Source: UBA4733 sp036734945
GTDB taxonomy: Bacteria; Chloroflexota; UBA4733
NCBI GenBank assembly: GCA_036734945.1
Contig: DAIMXP010000004.1
Coordinates: 1 to 64,000 of the forward strand
DNA: 64,000 nucleotides
Direction of reading: 5' to 3'
Part shown: in pieces, positions 57,994-64,000 of the stretch
Layout: every line of letters starts with the position of its first letter
Position numbering within the stretch: the stretch's first letter is position 1
Notes under the pieces: model-generated
What the model was told of the DNA's origin: nothing
The model's input: the letters and a program-made list of their open reading frames with translations, nothing else
Database searches by the model: none
Position numbers and translations under genes: made by a program

Positions 57994-59601
57994 ATGACGA
58001 CTGTGACCACCTGGCGACCACTGGAGCGGTTGGCCGGGCTGGGCGGGCTCATCCTGGACTGGCAGAGCTGGCAGCCCGCCGGAGAGGCGCCGGCACTGGC
58101 CGCAGACATCGCAGCGCTGGTGAGTGCTGACGGCCTGCCCATCTGGGCCGGCGCTCAGGTGCAGCGCCACGCCGTGCGCGACGCAATCGGGTTGAACTGC
58201 CGGAGTTGGCCGCTCAACGGAGGCCGCTACGTTTACCTGGCGGCCCGCCTGCGCGCCGAGCGGGCACTGCAATGCAGGCTACGGTTGGGTTCCTACCTCG
58301 GCTACCGCGTGTGGCTGGACGGTGTGTTCGTCGCCTCGGCGGCGCCTGGCCCGTTCTTCGATCTGGACGACAACTGCTGCTTGCTCAGTCTCGCCGCCGG
58401 CGAGCATTCGCTGCTGATCGAGCTAGACCGCACGGAGTGGGAGACGATCTTCCACGTCCAGGCATCGCAGCCCGATGGCAGCGATCTCGCCGCAGAGGCG
58501 GTGCAGGTGGCGGACTGCTCGCCGGAGCCGACGGCGCCGAGTGCTGTCCCGCCAGCATTCGCCTTCTACAACGAGCAGTTCAACCGGCCCGGCGCGTGGT
58601 CCCTGGGTCGCTCCCAGGCAGAGCACGGCCCAGGGACGGAGGGGCAGGGATACAGCGACTGGCGCGGTTGGAGCGACGGCTTCCGGCGGCAGTACGCGGC
58701 GTTGCTCGACCTACCGCCCGCGGCGCTGGCCGGCGCGGAATTGCTCGCGCGGGAGCCGTGGCAGGGCGTCTGGCGAGAGCGCCTCCTGCTGCACGGCGGG
58801 CTGACCGGTCCCATACCGCTGGACGTGCTCGTGCCGGAGGGTGACGGAGTGCGGCGGCCGGGGCTGCTCTGCATCCACGGGCACGGGGCGGGCAAGGCCG
58901 ACGTCGTCGGCGTGACGGCCACCGACCCGGCGCAGGCCGAACGGATCGCCGCCTCGAACTACTCTTACGCGCTGCAGTTCGCCCAGCGCGGCTACGTCAC
59001 GCTGGCGCCCGACCTGCGCGCCTTCGGCGAGCGTGGCGATGCTCCGCGACAACGCGGGGGGCGTGACCCTTGCGACAACTCCTATTTCAAAGCAGCGCTG
59101 CTCGGGCTGACGCCGCTGGCGCTCGACCTGACAGACCTGCGGCTGGTCGTCGATTACGCGCTGCAACGGCCGGAGATCGCTGCCGAGCGCTTCGGCTGCG
59201 TCGGTCTCTCGCTGGGCGGGCGGATGACCATGTACCTCGCCGCGCTGGACGAACGGATTGGCGCGGCGGTGGCGAGTGGGGCGCTGAACACGCTGCGCGA
59301 GCGGCTGACCTCCTACGCCGGGTGTGGCTCGCAGTTCCTGCCGGGCCTGTTCCGCCTGGGGGACACGCCGGAACTGTTCGGGCTGATCGCGCCACGGCCG
59401 CTGCTGCTGGAACTGGGTACGCAGGACGGCACCAGCCCCGAACTCTACGCCACCGAGGCCTACCGACAGATCGAGCGGGCCTATGCGCTGGCGAGAGCCG
59501 AGGAACGGCTGGAGATCGACATCTTCGCCCGTGGCCACCGCTTCAGCGGCCGCAAGGCATTCCCCTTCCTGGAGCGCTGGCTGAGGCCGACTGCGCGCTG
59601 A
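57994..59601 (+). CDS. Alpha/beta-hydrolase esterase with N-terminal beta domain
   Basis: This 535-residue protein has an N-terminal beta-rich region (about residues 60-170, YVYLAARLRAERALQCRLRL, GYRVWLDGVFVASAAPGPFF) like PA14 or discoidin-type sugar-binding folds. The hydrolase domain from about 270 has LCIHGHGAGKAD, the nucleophile elbow CVGLSLGGRMTMY, Asp in LELGTQDGTSP and His in FARGHRFSGRK. It resembles the dienelactone-hydrolase/acetyl-xylan-esterase group. GGAGG precedes the ATG. Without a signal peptide it would deacylate imported glycans (inference). It ends the run that starts at 52084. Confidence 0.8.
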   Translation: MTTVTTWRPLERLAGLGGLILDWQSWQPAGEAPALAADIAALVSADGLPIWAGAQVQRHAVRDAIGLNCRSWPLNGGRYVYLAARLRAERALQCRLRLGSYLGYRVWLDGVFVASAAPGPFFDLDDNCCLLSLAAGEHSLLIELDRTEWETIFHVQASQPDGSDLAAEAVQVADCSPEPTAPSAVPPAFAFYNEQFNRPGAWSLGRSQAEHGPGTEGQGYSDWRGWSDGFRRQYAALLDLPPAALAGAELLAREPWQGVWRERLLLHGGLTGPIPLDVLVPEGDGVRRPGLLCIHGHGAGKADVVGVTATDPAQAERIAASNYSYALQFAQRGYVTLAPDLRAFGERGDAPRQRGGRDPCDNSYFKAALLGLTPLALDLTDLRLVVDYALQRPEIAAERFGCVGLSLGGRMTMYLAALDERIGAAVASGALNTLRERLTSYAGCGSQFLPGLFRLGDTPELFGLIAPRPLLLELGTQDGTSPELYATEAYRQIERAYALARAEERLEIDIFARGHRFSGRKAFPFLERWLRPTAR

Positions 59602-59709
59602 TGCGCTGCCCAGAGGGCGACCCACGATCTCCTGTCGGCTATGTCATCGCAGCCATTTGCCGACGGCGGCGACCAGGACGATACTGGCCTCGCCGCGGCA
59701 ACCGTCCGC

Positions 59710-60978
59710 TCATTGGAACAGGCGCCCGGAGAAGATGAGCAGGCCAAAGCAGAAGAGGTTGAAGGTGAGCGCCAGGCCGATCAGGTCAGTACGCCAGCCG
59801 ATGGGGACAATCCGGCGCTGCCGATTGGCGCGCCCGACGACATCGTAGAGCACCATCATGCCGCCCTGGTAGAAGCCGTAGACGATGTAGTGCGGCAGCA
59901 GCCCGTGCCAGAAACCCATCAGGCCGAAGGTCAGCACCAGGGCGACGTGGTTGGCGCGGTTGCGGTCGCCGCCAAACCACCTGCGACGCGTCGCCAGCAG
60001 CAGAAAGCGCATATACACGTGGTCGCGCAGCCAGAAGGAGAGCGTCATGTTCCAGCGCGTCCACATCTCCCGAAAGTCGCGGCTCAGGAAGGGGGCATTG
60101 AAGTTCTCCGGCACGCGGATGCCGAAGAAGCGCGCCGTGCCGATGGCGAAAGCGCTGTAGCCGGCGAAGTCGAAGAAGAGGTAGAAGCTGTAGGCGTACA
60201 TGTAGCGCAGCAACCCGCCGATGCCGGCCATATAGGAACTGGGAACCAGCCAATGGCGGTAGATCAGGTAGGCGACGATGAACTTGTAGACGAAGCCCTG
60301 GACGATGCGCAGGAGACCTGCCTCGACATCGGCCAGATAGGTCGCCCGCCGCGGAGGCAGCCCTTTGAGGTTGTCCAGGAAACGCCGGTAGCGGTCGATG
60401 GGACCGGCACTGATCGTGGGGAAGAACAGCAGGTAGGTCGCAACGCCCCCTGCCGAAGGCGGCTCCTTCGCCAGGCCGTCGTGGATGGCGACAATGGCGT
60501 CAATCACGCGGAACGTCATGTAGGAGATGCCCAGGAAGCCGAAGGCATCGAACAGCCCGGCGCCAGGCAGCAGACCGTTCACCGTGCCCGTAGCGGCGGC
60601 CGTGGTGCTCGAGCCGGACACGAGCCAGTGGTGGGCCGCCAGCAGCGGATAGAGCTTGACGGCCAGCAGCGGCAACAAGGCCAGCACCACTGCCAGGTAG
60701 AAGGGCGCCTGACGTTTGCCGCGCCGGCGGATGGCGGCAAACGTCAGCACCAGCAGCACGCTCCCCACCGTGTAGGCGGTCAGGAAGTTGAGCTGCTGCC
60801 GGCCGGCGGCCTGAGCGGCGGCGCTGCCCAACGGGTTGAGGTACTGGAAGAGCAACGCGAGGAGGCTGATGAGCAGGAGAGCACGCCAGCCGAGCAGCCG
60901 CAACAGACCGAGGAGGAGCGCCAGGGCGAGAGGGTAGAGCAGAAAAGAGAAATAGGTGAAGGAATCGTAGGGCGTCAC
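59710..60978 (-). CDS. dltB: DltB, MBOAT membrane acyltransferase
   Basis: DltB moves D-alanyl groups across the membrane in the Dlt pathway. The 422-residue protein has many hydrophobic helices and MBOAT signatures: LLFFPTISAGPIDRYRRF, YMYAYSFYLFFDFAGYSAFA, REMWTRWNMTLSFWLRDHVY and the catalytic His in LMGFWHGLLPHYIVYG. GTG start at 60978 overlaps the dltA stop in GTGA. Length and topology are normal. It is the last gene of the operon; dltX, dltC and dltD precede it in unusual order relative to dltABCD of Firmicutes. Confidence 0.92.
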   Translation of the reverse strand: MTPYDSFTYFSFLLYPLALALLLGLLRLLGWRALLLISLLALLFQYLNPLGSAAAQAAGRQQLNFLTAYTVGSVLLVLTFAAIRRRGKRQAPFYLAVVLALLPLLAVKLYPLLAAHHWLVSGSSTTAAATGTVNGLLPGAGLFDAFGFLGISYMTFRVIDAIVAIHDGLAKEPPSAGGVATYLLFFPTISAGPIDRYRRFLDNLKGLPPRRATYLADVEAGLLRIVQGFVYKFIVAYLIYRHWLVPSSYMAGIGGLLRYMYAYSFYLFFDFAGYSAFAIGTARFFGIRVPENFNAPFLSRDFREMWTRWNMTLSFWLRDHVYMRFLLLATRRRWFGGDRNRANHVALVLTFGLMGFWHGLLPHYIVYGFYQGGMMVLYDVVGRANRQRRIVPIGWRTDLIGLALTFNLFCFGLLIFSGRLFQ

Positions 60979-62540
60979 CGCGGCAACGCTTCCAGCGCCC
61001 GCCGGTCCAGCTTGCCGTTGGCCGTGAGTGGCGGCTGCGCCAGCAGTTGGACGCGGCGCGGCAGCGCGTAGGCGGGCAGCTTCTCCGCCAACCGAGCGCG
61101 CACGTGTTGCGTCAGCGCCAGCCCTGTGTCGGGAAGTGCGCCCGTAGCCGGCTGCTGCGCCGGCACGACCAAAGCCAGGAGGGAATCGGGACGGCCGTCA
61201 CGCTCGACAACAAGCACGGCGGCATCGGCCACGCCTGGAATCTGGCGCAGATGGTTCTCGATCTCCTCCAGTTCCAGCCGGTAGCCGTGCAGCTTCACCT
61301 GACGATCCAGCCGTCCCTGGCAATACAGCAGGCCGGAGGCGTCGAAATGGCCGAGATCACCAGTGCGGTAGGCCTGGCCGCCGGCGGGCAAAGCGAGAAA
61401 AGGACCAGGCATGCTGCCGTTCTCGGTGTCGCTGAGGTAGCCGAGGGCGACCTGAGGGCCGGCGATGACAATCTCGCCGCATGCGCCGGCCGGCAGGCGG
61501 CGCAGCGACGCTGCCGGGTCGGCAATCCATACGTCCATGCCGGGCGCCGTCCGGCCCACCGGCAACGGCTGGTCCGCCTCAAGCATGCCAGGCGTGAGGC
61601 GCACGGCGGTCACGGCCACGGTAGCCTCCGTTGGACCATAAGTATTCCAGACCGCGGCGGCAGGGAAGCGCCTCTGCAGCTCGCGCGCCACGGCAGGCGG
61701 CAGCGTCTCGCCGCAGAAGAGGAAACGTCGCAGTGCCGGCAGCATTGTCCGGTCAAAGGTAGGTTCGGCCAGGCAGAAGCGGGCAAACGACGGTGTGGAC
61801 ACCCACGTCGTCAACGGCGTGTCCCGCAGCCGGGCGAAGAGGCGGCGGGGATCGGCGATCTCTTCTCGGCTGATCGAGCAGAGGGTACCGCCGGTGAGGA
61901 GGGCGCCGTAGAGGTCCATCACCGACAGGTCGAAGTTGAAAGGCGCCTGATTGAGGAACGTTTCGCCGCCGGGCGTGAACTGCTGGCTCTCGAGGAGCCA
62001 GGCGGCGAAGTGCGCCAGTCCCCGATACGGGATCGGAACGCCCTTCGGATCGCCGGTCGTGCCGGATGTAAACATGATGTAGGCTGGATCGTCCGGGCGA
62101 TCAGACAACCGCTCCGGCGGCTGACTCGCAAGCGCGAGGCGTTCCACCGCTTCCGCCAGGGGGTCGAGGGCAACGACGGGAATCGCGCGCTGCGCCAGAT
62201 CGTCTGCCAGCGGCGGCGGCAATGCTTGCGCCGCGATGACGATGCCGGGGCGGGCCAGATCGAGGATGCGCACGATGCGTGCGGAGGGCGCCGAGGTGTC
62301 CACCGGCACGTACGGCCGGCCACAGCGCAGGCCGGCCAGGAAGCCGGCGAGCAGCGCCGGCTCTTTGTGGCCATAGAGCAGCAGCGGTCCCGTGCTCTCG
62401 GCAAGCGGACCGGCAAGTAACCGCGCGCGCCGCAGCAACTGGCCGTAGGTCAGCCGCCCGGCGGGGCTGATCACTGCCGGACGCTCCGGGTCGGCCATCG
62501 CGACGATGCGAGAGAAGAGTGACGTTGGGCCTGGCATCAT
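60975..62540 (-). CDS. dltA: DltA, D-alanine--carrier-protein ligase
   Basis: DltA adenylates D-alanine and loads it on DltC. This 521-residue ANL enzyme has the phosphate-binding loop YIMFTSGTTGDPKGVPIPY, NQAPFNFDLSVMDLYGALLT, VWNTYGPTEATVAVTAVRL, YRTGDLGHFD, GRLDRQVKLHGYRLELEEIE and the C-terminal catalytic Lys in LTANGKLDRRALE. Tandem ATGs at 62540 and 62537; the first overlaps the dltX stop in TGATG. Features such as YGPTEATVAV fit DltA better than other amino-acid adenylating enzymes. Confidence 0.92.
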   Translation of the reverse strand: MMPGPTSLFSRIVAMADPERPAVISPAGRLTYGQLLRRARLLAGPLAESTGPLLLYGHKEPALLAGFLAGLRCGRPYVPVDTSAPSARIVRILDLARPGIVIAAQALPPPLADDLAQRAIPVVALDPLAEAVERLALASQPPERLSDRPDDPAYIMFTSGTTGDPKGVPIPYRGLAHFAAWLLESQQFTPGGETFLNQAPFNFDLSVMDLYGALLTGGTLCSISREEIADPRRLFARLRDTPLTTWVSTPSFARFCLAEPTFDRTMLPALRRFLFCGETLPPAVARELQRRFPAAAVWNTYGPTEATVAVTAVRLTPGMLEADQPLPVGRTAPGMDVWIADPAASLRRLPAGACGEIVIAGPQVALGYLSDTENGSMPGPFLALPAGGQAYRTGDLGHFDASGLLYCQGRLDRQVKLHGYRLELEEIENHLRQIPGVADAAVLVVERDGRPDSLLALVVPAQQPATGALPDTGLALTQHVRARLAEKLPAYALPRRVQLLAQPPLTANGKLDRRALEALPR

Positions 62541-62746
62541 CAGAACCCCTGGTAGATGAAGGGCGGCGGCGTATACGTTGCGCCGCCGTAGAGCACGATC
62601 AGCGCGGCGATGACGGCGAGGAAGTAGAGCGTCAACGCCGGGAGGCGCACCAGGTCGTGCGACCACAGGCGGCAGGTCAGGGTCCACGCTGTCGCCAGAG
62701 GCGGCAGCCGGTCCAGCCACCACGCCGTCGTCTGCCGCTGCATCAT
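62540..62746 (-). CDS. dltX: DltX-like small membrane protein
   Basis: This 68-residue protein has one transmembrane helix (ALTLYFLAVIAALIVLYGG) and ends in PPPFIYQGF. DltX proteins of Gram-positive bacteria are of similar size and end in FIYNEF-like residues needed for D-alanylation, thought to act with DltB as an acyl relay with a conserved C-terminal Tyr. Five bases separate it from dltC, and it overlaps dltA. The call rests on the C-terminal motif and position. Confidence 0.82.
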   Translation of the reverse strand: MMQRQTTAWWLDRLPPLATAWTLTCRLWSHDLVRLPALTLYFLAVIAALIVLYGGATYTPPPFIYQGF

Positions 62747-62751
62747 GCTGG

Positions 62752-63018
62752 TCAGACCTTCTGGTACTGCTCGCTGGCGAGCCGGCGCTCGATGTCGGCG
62801 ACAAGCTGTGCCGGCGTTGCCCAGGCTTGCGGATCGAACTCGGCCGGCGAGACAGTGAGACCAAACTCCTCGTCGAGCGCAACGATCAACGTGACCGTGC
62901 CGAGCGAGTCCAGTAACCCGGCGCCGTAGAGCGGCAAATCCGGCTGGCTCAACACATCCTCACTCTCCGTCGCTTGCCGAAGCACGCGGAGCACCCGCTC
63001 CCGCACGGTTCGTTCCAT
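62752..63018 (-). CDS. dltC: DltC, D-alanyl carrier protein
   Basis: This acyl-carrier-like protein of 88 residues carries the phosphopantetheine Ser in YGAGLLDSLGTVTLIVALDE, the DSL motif. DltC receives D-alanine from DltA and hands it to the membrane machinery. AGGAGG lies eight bases before the ATG at 63018; the ATG at 63024 is too close to it. Five bases separate it from dltX. Confidence 0.92.
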   Translation of the reverse strand: MERTVRERVLRVLRQATESEDVLSQPDLPLYGAGLLDSLGTVTLIVALDEEFGLTVSPAEFDPQAWATPAQLVADIERRLASEQYQKV

Positions 63019-63050
63019 TGACATTCCCTCCTCAGTGTTGCTGCACATGA

Positions 63051-64000
63051 CTATCCGCCGCCGGCTGAGCAGGCCCCTACTGTGGCCGGGCTGGGCAGAC
63101 TGGCCGGTGGCGACTGCTGGTTCAGCACGTCCAGGGCCTGATGAATAGCGATATTCGACTGGCCGTGCCAGAACAGGTCCAGGGCGCGATTGGCAAAGAT
63201 CCAGCCGCGTGGCGTGAAGTGCGCGCCGGTATCGTTCAGGAAGAAGCGATCTTCGTCATGCGACTGGTAATCGACCGCCGGCACACCGGCCTGCTGCGTC
63301 ACCTGCATGAACCTGGCGTAGTAGCCCTGGCGCGCCTCCTGAGAGATGGTGGTTTCGTCATCGTAGATGCCCGGCATTGGGACGCTGGAGACGAACGGTT
63401 GCGCGCCGAGTTGGCGGAGCGCTTCCAGTTCCAACTGCAGGTCGGTCCACTCGGCGGAGTGCAGCATGCTCTGCTCCCAGCCGGTGGGATAGGGGTAGAG
63501 CTCGCCGTTGCGGTTGGTCGCCCCGTTGCAATAGAGTTGGAGGGCGGTGCGAAAGGGCTTCTGCTGGCGCAGCGTGTTGAAGATGGCAGTCGGATAGCCG
63601 AAGGGATCGCCCGCAGCTCGTGCCGCAGCGATCTGCGTGCCCTGCCGAACCAGGGCCGGCCAGTTCAGGGAGCGAGGCTGTGGCGAGGTATTGCGCTTGA
63701 AGGTGGGGTGCTGCTGGATGAACTGCACGGTCTGGTAGGCGTCCTGCATCTGCTTGACCCAGGCATCGAGCCAGCCAACGGGCCGCAGGGTGTCGTACGC
63801 GGCGAGCGCGCGCGGTGTGCCGCGGGCGAGCGTCGTCAGGCCGAGCTGGAGCAACGGCTGGCCGCTCAGTGACTGCGGATAGGCGAGCATCCGGCGCGCA
63901 CCCGCTTCGCGCAGTTGTAGGGAGAGCGGCGACTGATAGACAAACATCTCGGCGATCTCCGGCGAAAAATTCCCGTCATAGGGTGTCGGAGCCAGACCAC
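63051..64000 (-). CDS. dltD: DltD, D-alanine transfer protein (5' part outside window)
   Basis: The C-terminal ~315 residues of DltD are present: frame open to the window edge with APTPYDGNFSPEIAEMFVYQ, SGQPLLQLGLTTL, AEWTDLQLELEALRQLGAQP, YDDETTISQEARQGYYARF and the conserved NDTGAHFTPRGWIFANRALD, which contains the catalytic His region of this SGNH-like family. The N-terminal membrane anchor and the nucleophile Ser would lie beyond base 64000. It ends 32 bases before dltC, thus is the first visible gene of the operon. Confidence 0.88.
   Translation of the reverse strand, partial: GLAPTPYDGNFSPEIAEMFVYQSPLSLQLREAGARRMLAYPQSLSGQPLLQLGLTTLARGTPRALAAYDTLRPVGWLDAWVKQMQDAYQTVQFIQQHPTFKRNTSPQPRSLNWPALVRQGTQIAAARAAGDPFGYPTAIFNTLRQQKPFRTALQLYCNGATNRNGELYPYPTGWEQSMLHSAEWTDLQLELEALRQLGAQPFVSSVPMPGIYDDETTISQEARQGYYARFMQVTQQAGVPAVDYQSHDEDRFFLNDTGAHFTPRGWIFANRALDLFWHGQSNIAIHQALDVLNQQSPPASLPSPATVGACSAGGG

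Noticed and set aside
59641..62420. Two long plus-strand frames (about 476 and 457 codons)
   Set aside because: They are antisense to dltB and dltA, which carry clear family motifs.

Overview
The window is GC-rich, densely coded bacterial DNA and probably comes from a member of the Chloroflexota. This placement is inference from habit, not from a marker gene. The signs are Pro/Thr 'TAT' linkers behind a membrane anchor, many twin-arginine substrate-binding lipoproteins with long Ser/Ala/Thr linkers, a CPFLG-type cysteine motif, a characteristic transposase remnant, and a palindromic 'CGACTAAAGTCG' intergenic repeat. No rRNA, tRNA or CRISPR array was seen.

Layout. 0.3-6 kb: a possible tiny membrane protein, a zinc-ribbon membrane protein, a doubtful Cys-rich frame, then a minus-strand operon eno - pfkB - kdgK - eda that would carry 2-keto-3-deoxy-gluconate to pyruvate and triose phosphate, with enolase on the glycolytic branch. 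6-14.3 kb: an eroding defence/toxin island with PIN/Phd, a C-terminal TIR-like fragment, hsdS, PIN/AbrB, a doubly deleted hsdM, HepT/MntA, an HD gene with an internal amber codon, a methyltransferase split by a 95-bp inverted-repeat insertion, a P-loop kinase and a cupin. 14.3-31.4 kb: sugar-processing genes (PfkB kinase, SIS isomerase and amidohydrolase on minus; binding lipoprotein, sulfatase, esterase, DeoR regulator, GH4, sulfatase, PhyH, binding lipoprotein and two amidohydrolases on plus). 31.4-33.5 kb: a preQ0 (7-deazaguanine) operon with queC and queE intact but queD and folE2 internally deleted. 33.5-39.7 kb: oxidoreductase, Uma2 nuclease-like protein, cysteine hydrolase, a 41-codon binding-protein remnant, a di-iron protein and a ROK regulator. 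39.7-59.6 kb: more sulfatase and binding-lipoprotein modules with GH51 arabinofuranosidase, nitrilase, PIG-L deacetylase, dehydrogenase and esterase, interrupted by remnants and a decayed transposase. 59.7-64 kb: a dlt operon (dltD partial, dltC, dltX, dltA, dltB).

How it works together (inference). Lipid-anchored binding proteins capture oligosaccharides, probably sulfated, acylated and uronate-containing. Transport must use permeases encoded elsewhere, because the window has eight binding-protein loci and no ABC permease or ATPase. Sulfatases, GH4, GH51, esterases and deacetylase all lack export signals, so desulfation and cleavage would be cytosolic. KDG kinases, KDPG aldolase and enolase would finish uronate-type catabolism. 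A DeoR and a ROK regulator are embedded. The DeoR gene and one binding-protein gene share an almost identical promoter region, suggesting a regulon.

The strongest unexplained pattern is repeated internal deletion. Several genes keep both ends but lost the middle (sulfatase, binding protein, hsdM twice, queD, folE2). In addition, two binding-protein genes share near-identical signal-peptide DNA in front of different mature domains.
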